Positions 17,303 to 26,487 of a DNA stretch of 64,000 bases are shown piece by piece (position 1 is the first letter of the stretch; the number at the start of each line of letters is the position of its first letter). The stretch covers positions 124,001 through 188,000 of the forward strand of contig NZ_ANNV01000009.1 of NCBI RefSeq assembly GCF_000346755.1. Direction: 5' to 3'. The notes below the pieces were generated by a model that had not been told where the DNA came from, made no database searches, and saw only the letters and a list, made by a program, of their open reading frames with translations. Source of the DNA: Pseudomonas sp. CBZ-4. Lineage in GTDB: Bacteria; Pseudomonadota; Gammaproteobacteria; Pseudomonadales; Pseudomonadaceae. The translations under genes and the position numbers were made by a program.

Positions 17303-17908
17303 TCATAACAGCGGTTTTAGCGTCGGCCAGACATTTTCCAGCAACTTGCCCTGGGCGCCGACGGCGGGATGCAGCCCGTCAGCCTGCATCAGCTCCGGGT
17401 GGCCACCGATACCTTCCAGGAAAAACGGCACCAGCGGCACGGCTTTGTCCTTGGCCAGGCTGCCGTAGACTTCGGCAAAGGCGTTGGTGTAGCGCGGGCC
17501 GTAGTTGGGCGGCAATTGCATGCCGAGCAACAGCACCTTGGCGCCAATGGCCTTGGACTGGTCAATCATCGAGGCAAGATTTTGTTGCAATTGCGCCGGA
17601 GGCTGACCGCGCAGGCCGTCATTGCCGCCCAACTCGATGATCACCAGTTCCGGTTTATGCTCTGCAAGCGCCGCCGGCAGCCGCGCGAGGCCTCCGGCAC
17701 TGGTGTCGCCGCTGATGGAGGCATTGACCACTTTATCGTCGAAACCTTCGCGCTTGAGCCGTTGTTCCAGCAGCGCGACCCATCCTTTGCTGGTATCCAG
17801 GCCGAAACCGGCACTGATACTATCGCCAACGATCAGGACTGTACCCGCCGCTGCGCCCTGGGCCACGCACATCAAGGCCAGGCCAGCACTCAAAAACCAC
17901 ATTCGCAT
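17303..17908 (-). CDS. tesA: TesA-type arylesterase / acyl thioesterase I
   Basis: The 201-residue product is a secreted SGNH hydrolase. The signal peptide spans residues 1-21 (MRMWFLSAGLALMCVAQGAAA). Catalytic blocks are VGDSISAGFGL (Ser30), SGDT, LGGNDGLRG (Asn96) and ADGLHP (Asp177, His180), the full set of E. coli TesA. It hydrolyses acyl thioesters and aryl esters in the periplasm. ATG 17908 has GGAG about seven bases upstream. The gene is divergent from ybbA, ten bases away, the same arrangement as tesA-ybbA-ybbP in E. coli. Confidence 0.95.
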   Translation of the reverse strand: MRMWFLSAGLALMCVAQGAAAGTVLIVGDSISAGFGLDTSKGWVALLEQRLKREGFDDKVVNASISGDTSAGGLARLPAALAEHKPELVIIELGGNDGLRGQPPAQLQQNLASMIDQSKAIGAKVLLLGMQLPPNYGPRYTNAFAEVYGSLAKDKAVPLVPFFLEGIGGHPELMQADGLHPAVGAQGKLLENVWPTLKPLL

Positions 17909-17918
17909 CGGATTCTCC

Positions 17919-18602
17919 ATGGGCGCAAGCATTCTCACCGCGCGGAACCTTAGCAAAGTGGTTCCCAGCGCGGAAGGTGAACTGACTATCCTGCACGAAC
18001 TGAGCCTGGAACTGAACAAGGGCGATAGCCTGGCTATCGTCGGCAGCTCCGGTTCCGGCAAATCCACCCTCCTCGGCCTACTCGCCGGCCTCGACCTGCC
18101 CAGCAGCGGCGAAGTCACCCTCGCCGGCCAAGCCCTCAGTACGCTGGACGAAGACCAGCGCGCACGCATCCGTGCCGAACACGTGGGTTTTGTCTTCCAG
18201 TCATTCCAACTGCTCGACAGCCTCAACGCCCTGGAAAACGTCATGCTGCCGCTGGAGTTGGACGGCCGCAAAGACGCCCGCGAGCGCGCCCGGCACCTGC
18301 TCGAACGTGTCGGCCTGGGCCAACGCCTGACCCACTCGCCACGCCAGCTGTCCGGTGGCGAGCAGCAACGCGTGGCGATTGCCCGCGCCTTCGCCGCCGA
18401 ACCGGACGTGCTGTTTGCCGATGAACCCACCGGCAACCTCGACAGCCACACCGGCGAGCGCATCAGCGACCTGCTGTTCGAACTCAATAAAGAGAGCGGC
18501 ACGACCCTGGTACTGGTCACCCACGACGAGCGCCTGGCACACCGCTGCCGCCGCCTGATCCGCCTTGAAGCCGGCCTGATGGTCGCGCCCCTGGAGCCTT
18601 GA
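17919..18602 (+). CDS. ybbA: YbbA, LolD-like ABC transporter ATPase
   Basis: This 227-residue ATPase belongs to the MacB/LolD class. It has Walker A GSSGSGKST, Q-loop FVFQSFQLLDSL, signature LSGGEQQRVAIARA, Walker B VLFADEPTGNLDS and an H-loop histidine in LVTHDE. It pairs with the FtsX-like permease immediately downstream; the TGA and ATG overlap as ATGA. These exporters act mechanically on periplasmic or outer-membrane-bound substrates, but the substrate of YbbAP is not settled. No room for a promoter exists between this start and tesA, so its promoter must lie inside tesA. Confidence 0.94.
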   Translation: MGASILTARNLSKVVPSAEGELTILHELSLELNKGDSLAIVGSSGSGKSTLLGLLAGLDLPSSGEVTLAGQALSTLDEDQRARIRAEHVGFVFQSFQLLDSLNALENVMLPLELDGRKDARERARHLLERVGLGQRLTHSPRQLSGGEQQRVAIARAFAAEPDVLFADEPTGNLDSHTGERISDLLFELNKESGTTLVLVTHDERLAHRCRRLIRLEAGLMVAPLEP

Positions 18603-21112
18603 TGGCACGTTTGCCCCTATTGCGTCTGTTCAGCCTGGCCATGCGCCAACTCCTGCGCGATGCCCGCGCCGGTGAGTTGCGCGTGTTGTTCTTCGCCCTG
18701 CTGGTGGCGGTGTCCGCCAGCACCGCCATCGGCTACTTCGGTGCGCGCCTCAACGGCGCCATGCTGTTGCGCGCCACCGAGTTCCTGGGGGCCGACCTGG
18801 TGCTCGAAGGCAGCTCGCCAGCGCGTCCCGAACAAATCAGATCCGGCACCGAGCTGGGCCTCGACCATGCGCGTATCGTCGAGTTTTCCAGCGTTATCGC
18901 CACCGACAATGGCATCCAGCTCTCCAGTATCAAGGCGGTCAACGAGCAGTACCCACTGCGCGGCGAACTGAAAAGCGCGGCCGAGCCCTTCGCCGAGGAA
19001 ACTCCAGGGGGCGGCCCGAAACCCGGCGAAGCCTGGGTGGAGGCGCGCCTGCTCACAGCGCTGAGCCTGAAGGTCGGCGACAGCATCGATGTGGGCATGA
19101 AGACCCTGCGCCTGGCCCGCATCCTGACCTATGAACCCGACCGCGCCGGCAACTTCTACAGCCTCACGCCCCGGGTGATGATCAACCTGGCCGACCTGGA
19201 CGCCACCGGCGTGGTCCAGCCCGGCAGCCGCGTCAGCTACCGCGAACTGTGGCGCGCGCCGCCCGACAGCACGACCCTGCAAACCTATCGCGACCTGATC
19301 AAGCCGGGGCTCGCCGCCAACCAGCGCCTGCAGGACTCGCGGGACGGCAACCAGCAGATCGGCGGCGCCCTGGGCAAGGCCGAACGCTACCTGAACATGG
19401 CCAGCCTGGTCGCCGTGCTGCTGGCCGGCGTGGCCGTGGCGCTGTCGGCCAACCGCTTCGCCAGCCGCCGTTTCGACGCCAGCGCGTTGCTGCGCTGCCT
19501 CGGCTTGTCGCGCCGCGAAACCATGCTGCTGTTCAGCCTGCAATTGAGCGTGCTTGGCCTGCTGGCCAGCCTGACCGGCGCCCTGCTCGGCTGGCTGGCG
19601 CAATTTGGCCTGTTCTACTTCCTGCATGACCTGCTGCCGGCCGACGTGCCCCCGGGTGGCCTGCTGCCGGCGGTCGCCGGGATCGGCACCGGGCTGGTCG
19701 CCCTCGCCGGCTTCGCCCTGCCGCCGCTGGCCGCACTGGGCCGCGTACCACCGCTGCGGGTGCTGCGTCGCGACCTGCTGCCCATCGCCTCCAGCACCTG
19801 GATGGTCTACGGCGCGGCGCTGTTCGCCCTGGGCCTGATCATGTGGCGCCTGAGCCTCGACCTGGTGCTGACCTTCGCCTTGCTCGGCGGCGGTGTGATT
19901 GCCGCGCTGATCCTCGGCGGCCTGCTCCTGCTGTTGCTGCAAAGCCTGCGCAAGCTGCTGGCGCGTGCATCACTGCCGTGGCGCCTGGGGTTGGGCCAAT
20001 TGCTGCGTCACCCGCTGGCGGCAGCCGGCCAATCCCTGGCGTTTGGTCTGATCCTGCTGTCGATGGGGCTGATCGCGCTGTTGCGTGGCGAGCTGCTCGA
20101 CACCTGGCAAAACCAGTTGCCCAAGAACGCCCCCAACTATTTCGCGCTGAACATCCTGCCCGCCGACACCGACGCCTTCAGTGCTCGCCTGCTGGCCTTG
20201 CAGGCCCAATCGGCGCCGCTGTATCCGGTGGTCCCAGGGCGCCTGATCAGCATCAATGGCGAAGCGGTACAGGCGATTGTCAGCAAGGACTCCAGCGGTG
20301 ACCGTGCCGTGCAGCGCGACCTGAGCCTGACCTGGGCCGCCGACCTGCCACCGGGGAACGTCCTGACATCCGGTGCCTGGTGGTCGTCGCAGCCAACGGA
20401 CGAGATTCCCGGGGTATCGGTAGAGGCCAAGGTCGCTGAAAGCCTCAAGCTCAAGCTCAATGACCACCTGGTGTTCACCGTCGCCGGGGAAAACCGCGAG
20501 GCGCGCGTCACCAGCTTGCGGACCATCAATTGGGATAACTTCCAGCCCAACTTCTTCATGATCTTCCAGCCTGGCACCCTGAAGGACCTGCCTGCCACCT
20601 ACCTGACCAGCTTCTACCTGGCACCCGGGCATGACCAACAGATCGTCGATCTGTCCCGGGCGTTCCCGGCGGTGACCATCCTGCAAGTCGAGGCCTTGCT
20701 GGAACAATTGCGCAGCATCCTCGCCCAGGTGACCTTGGCGGTGGAGTACGTGCTGTTGTTTGTGTTGGCCGCCGGGATGGCGGTGCTGTTCTCCGGTTTG
20801 CAGGCCACCCTGGATGAGCGAATCCGCCAGGGCGCCTTGCTGCGGGCACTGGGAGCAGAGCGCAAGCTGCTGATCAAGGCACGGCGTATCGAGTTCGGCT
20901 TGCTGGGCGCGGTCAGCGGGTTGCTGGCCGCACTGGGCACGGAGCTGGTGACACTGGTGCTGTACCGCTATGCCTTTGATCTGGCCTGGCACCCTCACCC
21001 ATGGCTGTTGCTGCTGCCGGTGCTCGGGGCCGTGCTGATCGGCGCTGCCGGCGTGTTCGGCACCCGCCGCGCATTGAACGCCAGTCCACTGACCGTGCTG
21101 CGCGAAGGCTGA
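18602..21112 (+). CDS. ybbP: YbbP, FtsX-like ABC permease with duplicated core
   Basis: The 836-residue product is the permease partner of YbbA. It has an N-terminal transmembrane helix, a large periplasmic domain (about residues 45-250), a first FtsX block (LNMASLVAVLLAGVAVALSANRFA), further helices around residues 330-500, a second periplasmic domain and a C-terminal FtsX block (VEYVLLFVLAAGMAVLFSGLQ). Ten transmembrane segments match the YbbP subgroup, which is longer than LolC/LolE. The C-terminus RRALNASPLTVLREG is typical. It is translationally coupled to ybbA. Confidence 0.94.
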   Translation: MARLPLLRLFSLAMRQLLRDARAGELRVLFFALLVAVSASTAIGYFGARLNGAMLLRATEFLGADLVLEGSSPARPEQIRSGTELGLDHARIVEFSSVIATDNGIQLSSIKAVNEQYPLRGELKSAAEPFAEETPGGGPKPGEAWVEARLLTALSLKVGDSIDVGMKTLRLARILTYEPDRAGNFYSLTPRVMINLADLDATGVVQPGSRVSYRELWRAPPDSTTLQTYRDLIKPGLAANQRLQDSRDGNQQIGGALGKAERYLNMASLVAVLLAGVAVALSANRFASRRFDASALLRCLGLSRRETMLLFSLQLSVLGLLASLTGALLGWLAQFGLFYFLHDLLPADVPPGGLLPAVAGIGTGLVALAGFALPPLAALGRVPPLRVLRRDLLPIASSTWMVYGAALFALGLIMWRLSLDLVLTFALLGGGVIAALILGGLLLLLLQSLRKLLARASLPWRLGLGQLLRHPLAAAGQSLAFGLILLSMGLIALLRGELLDTWQNQLPKNAPNYFALNILPADTDAFSARLLALQAQSAPLYPVVPGRLISINGEAVQAIVSKDSSGDRAVQRDLSLTWAADLPPGNVLTSGAWWSSQPTDEIPGVSVEAKVAESLKLKLNDHLVFTVAGENREARVTSLRTINWDNFQPNFFMIFQPGTLKDLPATYLTSFYLAPGHDQQIVDLSRAFPAVTILQVEALLEQLRSILAQVTLAVEYVLLFVLAAGMAVLFSGLQATLDERIRQGALLRALGAERKLLIKARRIEFGLLGAVSGLLAALGTELVTLVLYRYAFDLAWHPHPWLLLLPVLGAVLIGAAGVFGTRRALNASPLTVLREG

Positions 21113-21121
21113 CACGCCAAC

Positions 21122-21147
21122 GGCCCGTACCCTCACAGGTACGGGCC
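21122..21147. terminator. Hairpin between convergent ybbP and greB
   Basis: GGCCCGTACC pairs with GGTACGGGCC around CTCACA. It has no clear T run on either side, so it may stall or protect 3' ends rather than terminate alone. Confidence 0.55.
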
Positions 21148-21155
21148 GCCCTGGC

Positions 21156-21629
21156 CTACTTCACATACTCGATCGCGGTAATCCACCAGCAGGCTTCGCC
21201 ACTAGGCGTCTGCACCATGGCCTCATCGTCGACTTCCTTGCGCAGCAGCGCCCTGGCCATGGGTGAGTCGATGGAGATGTAATCCATCCGGTCATAGATC
21301 TCGTCATAGCCCACGATGCGAAAACGCTTGGTCTCGCCTTGCTCGTTTTCAATATCGACCCAGGCGCCAAAAAATACCCGCCCTTCCTGCTCCGGCATGT
21401 ACTCCACCACCCGCATATCTTCCAGGCGTTTGCGCAGGTAGCGCACGCGACGGTCGATCTCACGCAGCAGCTTCTTGTTGTACTGGTAATCCGCGTTCTC
21501 GCTGCGATCCCCCAGGGACGCCGCCCATGTCACTTTGCGCGTGGTGTCCGGGCGCTTTTCCCGCCACAGGTAATCCAACTCTTTTTTCAGCGCTTCATGA
21601 CCTTCTTTGGTAATCAGCTTGGTGCTCAA
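21156..21629 (-). CDS. greB: GreB transcript cleavage factor
   Basis: This 157-residue factor stimulates RNA polymerase to cleave backtracked RNA. The N-terminal coiled coil ends in the acidic tip SLGDRSENADYQYNKKLLREIDRRVRYL, as in GreB. The C-terminal domain ends with ISIDSPMARALLRKEVDDEA and the GreB-type TPSGEACWWITAIEY. The length is as expected. A second, divergent Gre-like factor is encoded at 8502-8990. The gene converges with ybbP. Confidence 0.96.
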   Translation of the reverse strand: MSTKLITKEGHEALKKELDYLWREKRPDTTRKVTWAASLGDRSENADYQYNKKLLREIDRRVRYLRKRLEDMRVVEYMPEQEGRVFFGAWVDIENEQGETKRFRIVGYDEIYDRMDYISIDSPMARALLRKEVDDEAMVQTPSGEACWWITAIEYVK

Positions 21630-21743
21630 ACGCCTTCATCCCCAGAAAATGCTCATTGATCCCACTACGCCATTGCACCAGGGCACGGCGTCGGCGAACA
21701 GAGCCTGATGATAAATGAACAAGGGAAAGTAGCCAGAACTGCA

Positions 21744-22862
21744 TCACGTCGACATCGAACGAGAGTCGACCATCGATGGCGTGCGCTCGGCACTGTCGAA
21801 GTCGCCCACCACTTGATCCAGCTCAGGGAGCATGACCTGCATACGTTGGCGCAAACCGGAAAACTGCAAAAGCATGGCTGCCAACTGCTCGCCTTTGCGG
21901 TGAACCACCAATTCCTGGGCGTGCACCTGGGCCACACGCGTCTCAAGGGCATCGGCTCGCTCATCCATTTGCTGCTGCGCCTGCTGATAGACGGCCGAGG
22001 CACTCGCCAAGCGACCCTCACGATTCTCCAGGGCCTGCGCCTGCATTTGCAGAGCGGTCTCCTTCTCCAGGGTTCGACTCGCCAACTCCTGACGCTTTTG
22101 CTCAAGCTCAGCCTGGCCTTGCTGCAGTTGAACTTGCCACTGCTCAAGCGCTGCCTCTTTCTTGAGTACCACCAGTTTCTGTTGGGTCAGCTCCTGGGCG
22201 ACGCGCGCAAGGCTGGTCAGCGTGCTGTCCACCTCGAACAATGACGGGGCTTCAACCGGCGCGCCCAGTGTTTCAAGGAGCGGTTCGCTCAGTGGCAAGG
22301 GGGCAGGCTGTGGCTCGAGCAGCGCCGGCTGGGGCGGTTCAGGCCGGCTTGCGGCCTGTGGCGGCGAGACCATTTGAGAAGAGAAGCGAATGGAAGGGAC
22401 CACCACAGCAGTGCTTTCGATCGCGGGTGACGCGGGGGCAGATGTTCCCAGGGTAATGACTTTCATCACCAGGGCTTTCTTGATGATCAGGGAGTGGTGA
22501 TCCTCAGGACGTGCCGGGGGTAACTTGCAACCTTTCAAGTCGACGAAGTGATAAGGAATCTGGGCATCGGTAACGCCGCTGGTTTTCACACCGGAGGCTG
22601 CCCACGTCAATATCTGCTTGAATACCTGCATTGCCAATTGCAAATCGGCTTGCACATCGACACCACCCAAGTAATAACGCTCAAGTTTCTTACGCAAGGC
22701 TGCGATATATACCCGGGAACTACCTGGCTCCGCCTCTTCATCCAGGCTATACACCAGAAAGTTTGAACTGATTTGAGGCACGGCAAAACCACAAAGCAGC
22801 GCGCCGTTGACTGGGGCATCCGCACCGGAGGGCGCAAGAACAAGGGTACGTAAAAGCATCAT
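21744..22862 (-). CDS. Unrecognised protein: globular N-domain, Pro-rich linker, long coiled coil
   Basis: The product is about 372 residues if the ATG pair at 22859-22862 is the start (GAGG about ten bases upstream). The frame stays open further, with an ATG at 22916. Residues about 1-140 look globular (SSNFLVYSLDEEAEPGSS, then IAALRKKLERYYLGGVDVQ). A proline-rich linker follows (PQAASRPEPPQPALLEPQPA). The C-terminal half is an almost unbroken Gln/Glu/Ala-rich coiled coil. No signal peptide is evident and no family was recognised. It is divergent from the gliding-type ABC operon, with about 235 bases between, which suggests a shared function. A cytoplasmic scaffold or partner role is only a guess. 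Confidence 0.7.
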   Translation of the reverse strand: MMLLRTLVLAPSGADAPVNGALLCGFAVPQISSNFLVYSLDEEAEPGSSRVYIAALRKKLERYYLGGVDVQADLQLAMQVFKQILTWAASGVKTSGVTDAQIPYHFVDLKGCKLPPARPEDHHSLIIKKALVMKVITLGTSAPASPAIESTAVVVPSIRFSSQMVSPPQAASRPEPPQPALLEPQPAPLPLSEPLLETLGAPVEAPSLFEVDSTLTSLARVAQELTQQKLVVLKKEAALEQWQVQLQQGQAELEQKRQELASRTLEKETALQMQAQALENREGRLASASAVYQQAQQQMDERADALETRVAQVHAQELVVHRKGEQLAAMLLQFSGLRQRMQVMLPELDQVVGDFDSAERTPSMVDSRSMST

Positions 22863-23098
22863 GATTGTTGGGCCTCGTGCCAGTGAATAAACTTCAAATA
22901 AACACCACATAAACATTGCGCCGTCCAACGCTACCCACAAAACAATTGTTTCAGCGAGCTGCAAGTCTGAACGTAGGACTAATCTTATTCATCCCGCCGC
23001 GCGTTTCCAAGCCCCTGCATTGAACGTACTATTTTTTAACCCGAGCCCCGACACACGTCAACCAAAGCGCTTGCCTCCTCATATATATTGCGAAACTA

Positions 23099-24043
23099 AT
23101 GCAGCAGAACAGCATAATGATCGAGATAAGTAACCTGACCAAACAACTGGGTAAACAACATGTTATCAGCGATCTTTCATTGGTGGCCCAGGGCCAAGAA
23201 TGCATTGGCTTGTTCGGGCATGGGGGCGCGGGTAAAACGACACTCCTGAAGCTGATGGCTGGCCTGCTCAAACCCTCTTCCGGGCACGTGAGCATCCTTG
23301 GTTTCAATACCCGGACCCATCGGCTTCAAGTAGCCCAGGCCATGGGCTACCAGCCCGAACCCGGCATCAACCATTCGACGATGCCTGTCGCAGGCTTCCT
23401 CAACCTTATCGCCACTTTCCGCAGGTTCTGCGGCGCCGAAAAACGCAAACGCATTGACCGGATCACCATGCAGCTGGAGCTGTCGGCCGTTCTCAACGAA
23501 CCGCTCAACGCACTCCCCATGGGCTTGCAACGCAAGGTTGCGCTGGCGCAGGCCATCTTGCATGACCCCGGCGTGCTGTTGCTCGATGAGCCGACCGAGG
23601 GCCTGTCACCGTATCAACAATGCAAAATCCGCGCGCTCATCCAGTCGTTGGCCGAAGAGATGACAGTGATCGTTGCCACGCGGGATTGCGATGCGTTGTC
23701 GGGTATCTGCACCCGCGCCCTGGTCATCGGCGGGGGCCGCCTGCTGGCAGACACCTCCATGCCGGAACTCCAGCGCAGCTCTCGGTACTACAGGGCAGTC
23801 ACCCTGGCAGCGGATACGCCGCTGGACCTGCTGGCATTGGCCGTACTGCCGGGGGTTGCCGGCATCGAAGAAGATCGCCGCAGCCCCGGCACCGTCACCG
23901 TTCTCGCCATGCCGGGCCACACCATCTACCCCCCGATCTGCGCCCTGATTGCCAAACGCGGCTGGCAGATAACCGCGCTTAACCTGGAGCCTGGTCGCCT
24001 GAACGACGTCGTCCACCACTTAAGCCAAGAGGCGTCCATTTGA
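23099..24043 (+). CDS. Gliding-type (GldA-like) ABC ATPase with altered catalytic motifs
   Basis: The 314-residue product has Walker A G40-HGGAGKTT and Walker B VLLLDEPTEGLS (159-170). The signature motif is LPMGLQRK (139-146) instead of LSGGQ, and the H-loop reads IVATRDC with Arg195 where histidine is usual. A C-terminal extension of about 90 residues (LAADTPLDLLALAVLPGVAG...) resembles that of GldA/NatA-type ATPases. The next genes are an ABC-2 permease and a GldG-like auxiliary protein, so it is the motor of a Gld-like exporter. The start is ATG 23099 or ATG 23117; neither has a strong ribosome site. The altered motifs may reduce turnover. Confidence 0.88.
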   Translation: MQQNSIMIEISNLTKQLGKQHVISDLSLVAQGQECIGLFGHGGAGKTTLLKLMAGLLKPSSGHVSILGFNTRTHRLQVAQAMGYQPEPGINHSTMPVAGFLNLIATFRRFCGAEKRKRIDRITMQLELSAVLNEPLNALPMGLQRKVALAQAILHDPGVLLLDEPTEGLSPYQQCKIRALIQSLAEEMTVIVATRDCDALSGICTRALVIGGGRLLADTSMPELQRSSRYYRAVTLAADTPLDLLALAVLPGVAGIEEDRRSPGTVTVLAMPGHTIYPPICALIAKRGWQITALNLEPGRLNDVVHHLSQEASI

Positions 24044-24765
24044 ATATGCTGCCATCTATTATCAAGCGCCAACTTTCCCGCTACCTCTGCACTCCCGCAA
24101 CCTACCTGAACATCGCAGTATTTCTGATACTGTCAACTACCCTTGGATTACACAGCAGCCAGTTACTGGAGCAAAACAGCACTGACCTGCAACACTTTTT
24201 TCAACTACACCCCTGGTTGTACCTGCTACTAATTCCCGCACTCTCCACCCAACTATGGGCCGATGAACATGAAACGGGTCTTCGTGATTTGCTCATCACG
24301 CTACCGGTGACAAACGCGGAACTGATCATGGGTAAATTCTTCGCAGCCTGGATCTTAACTGCAATCACGCTGGCATTGACACTGCCCATTGTAGTAATGG
24401 TCAATATGTTAGGCAGCGCAGACAACAGCGTGATCGCCACGCAGTATCTGGCCAGCTGGTTGCTCGCTGGAAGTTATCTTTCCATCGGCTGTCTTATATG
24501 CGCCCTTAGCCGTCATCATCTGATTATATTCATACTAACCTTGAGCATTTTGCTGGTGATCAGCGGGCTGTCCAGCGTACTTGACGCACTTGAACACCAG
24601 GCCCCGATCTGGGTAATCGACAACGTGGCGTCCTTAAGCCCACTGTCACGTTTCACTCAGATTGATCACGGCGTCATTGTTCTTCGAGACTGTCTTTACT
24701 TTATCAGCGTCATAGTGGCCTCACTCGCTGCGACGACCGTCATTCTCAACTACAAAAACAGCTGA
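24040..24765 (+). CDS. ABC-2-type permease (GldF-like)
   Basis: This 241-residue protein has six predicted membrane helices, including YLNIAVFLILSTTLGL, FFAAWILTAITLALTLPIVVM and LIIFILTLSILLVISGL. The motif LPVTNAELIMGKFFAAW after the second helix is typical of GldF/NosY-type ABC-2 permeases. A TTG at 24040 overlaps the ATPase stop (TTGA), with AGAGG seven bases upstream; an ATG two codons later is the alternative. Codon use is more A+T-rich than in the flanking genes. It forms an operon with the ATPase and the GldG-like gene. Confidence 0.88.
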   Translation: MNMLPSIIKRQLSRYLCTPATYLNIAVFLILSTTLGLHSSQLLEQNSTDLQHFFQLHPWLYLLLIPALSTQLWADEHETGLRDLLITLPVTNAELIMGKFFAAWILTAITLALTLPIVVMVNMLGSADNSVIATQYLASWLLAGSYLSIGCLICALSRHHLIIFILTLSILLVISGLSSVLDALEHQAPIWVIDNVASLSPLSRFTQIDHGVIVLRDCLYFISVIVASLAATTVILNYKNS

Positions 24766-24780
24766 GAGGGAGCGTTCCCG

Positions 24781-26481
24781 ATGCGATCCGCACTGCACGC
24801 CGGCATGACACTGGTGGTCCTACTGTTGGTTTTCCTCGCCTTTAACCTGGTGTGGGCCGTCAAGCTGCCTGATGTGCGCTGGGATGTCTCACGCGCGAAA
24901 ACCAACACCCTATCGGCTCCAGTACAGCAATTGCTGGCATCCCTGGACACTCCGCTGGATCTTTACTACTTCAATTCGAAAAAAAGCCGTGCCACCCAAC
25001 GCTACGCCAAGCGTGTAGAAGAAACGCTCAAGGCGTTCGAAGCCGCGGCAAACGGCATGATCAATCTGCACATTGTCGACCCAGGCGCTTTTTCAGAAGA
25101 CGCCTACAGAGCAGGGCTCTATGGGCTTGATGACGAAGCGGGTTTCTTTGGCCTCATTGGCACCCGAGACGGCCAGGCCGCGCAACGCATCAAATCGTTC
25201 AGCGCCGACCGTGCAGCGTTGCTGGAATACGAAATCAGCCACTTGATCAACCAGTTACTCCACCCGCAACCGCCTGTCATCGGCCTGCTGTCTGGGCTAC
25301 CGATCAAGGAACTGGCCGCCCCCCTGCTACAGGAACTGCATCGACACTTGAACGTGGTAGCGCTGGAGCCCAGCGCGCAGCGTGTCCCCACGCAGATCAA
25401 AACCCTCATGCTTGTGCACCCCCGGGCACTGCCTGAGCAGGCCTTGTACGCCATTGATCAATTTGTACTGGGTGGTGGCAAACTCATGATGTTTATCGAC
25501 CCCCTGAGCGAACAGGGTTCAAGGCAACAAGCCCTCAACCCCCGACTGGAGGCGCTGCTGTCCAGCTGGGGCATCCGGATGCCGGCCGACCAGGTGTTGA
25601 TCGACAATCGCTATGCCATACAAGCGCCCTCAGGCGCCGTTTCCACCACGCTGAGTCTGCCCAGGCAGGCCATGGCCGCAAACGATATCAGTACCTGGAA
25701 ACTGGACTCTGTCAGGGTATCGAGCAGCGGCGCCCTCTTCCCTCTCGACAAGCACCGCACACGCTTCACCCCCCTCCTGTACAGCTCCGAGCAGTCGGCA
25801 CTGCTGGAGGCCGGCAGGGTTGGCAAAGCGCCCTATGTCGACGAACCGCCTCCAAGCGGGGAACGCTACGTGATCGCCGCTCGTCTTGAGGGGCCGGCCT
25901 ATTCGGCGTTTCCCGACGGTAGTGGTGGCCAAGCCCCCGGATTGCAGAAGGCGTCGCAGATTCAGGTCGTGGTGGTCGCAGACACCGATTTGCTCATGGG
26001 CCCGTCAACCCGATCGATGCCCCACAGCAACAGCCTGTTTGTCTTGAACACATTGGATAACCTGGCAGCGCCTCAAGCGCTTGCCAACATACGCCCACGG
26101 CCACCGACGGAATACGCACTGCATGGCCTGGAGAGCCGGCGCAAGGCGACCGCACGCGCCTACCAGGAACAGGCCCGCGAACTTGAGCGGCGCCTGGCGC
26201 AGACAGAACACGAATGGCAGCGCTTGAACCCACCTGTGACGACCTTGGGCACCGAAACCGTCAATACCACAGCCCAATTGCAGGCGCACAACAAGGAGCG
26301 TCTACGCCTGGCAATGGAACTGCACGCACTGAAAGTGCAGGTTTATGCGCCGCTGGATCGCCTGGTGCAAAACGTCAAGCTAGGGGTGAGCGCACCGATA
26401 CCGATACTGCTCTGCCTGACGGCCTGGGGCCTGTATCGACGGCAGCGTCGCCGACACCCAACACCGGCGCCGACACCGTGA
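24781..26481 (+). CDS. GldG-family auxiliary protein of ABC exporter
   Basis: This 566-residue protein has the layout of the GldG / ABC-type uncharacterised transport family. There is an N-terminal membrane anchor (residues 8-28), a large extracytoplasmic domain starting RWDVSRAKTNTLSAPVQQLLASLD (ABC_transp_aux), and a middle part with IKTLMLVHPRALPEQALYAIDQFVLGGGKLMMFIDPLSE. A coiled coil (about residues 455-530) and a C-terminal helix before a basic tail follow. GldG works with GldA and GldF in Bacteroidetes gliding; in proteobacteria the role is unknown. GAGAGGGAG lies eight bases before the ATG, and the permease stop is 15 bases away. Confidence 0.88.
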   Translation: MRSALHAGMTLVVLLLVFLAFNLVWAVKLPDVRWDVSRAKTNTLSAPVQQLLASLDTPLDLYYFNSKKSRATQRYAKRVEETLKAFEAAANGMINLHIVDPGAFSEDAYRAGLYGLDDEAGFFGLIGTRDGQAAQRIKSFSADRAALLEYEISHLINQLLHPQPPVIGLLSGLPIKELAAPLLQELHRHLNVVALEPSAQRVPTQIKTLMLVHPRALPEQALYAIDQFVLGGGKLMMFIDPLSEQGSRQQALNPRLEALLSSWGIRMPADQVLIDNRYAIQAPSGAVSTTLSLPRQAMAANDISTWKLDSVRVSSSGALFPLDKHRTRFTPLLYSSEQSALLEAGRVGKAPYVDEPPPSGERYVIAARLEGPAYSAFPDGSGGQAPGLQKASQIQVVVVADTDLLMGPSTRSMPHSNSLFVLNTLDNLAAPQALANIRPRPPTEYALHGLESRRKATARAYQEQARELERRLAQTEHEWQRLNPPVTTLGTETVNTTAQLQAHNKERLRLAMELHALKVQVYAPLDRLVQNVKLGVSAPIPILLCLTAWGLYRRQRRRHPTPAPTP

Positions 26482-26487
26482 GACGAT

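Noticed and set aside
17921-18520. N-terminal extension of tesA to 405 codons
   Set aside because: The added part is the complement of ybbA; the signal peptide and ribosome site fix the start at 17908.
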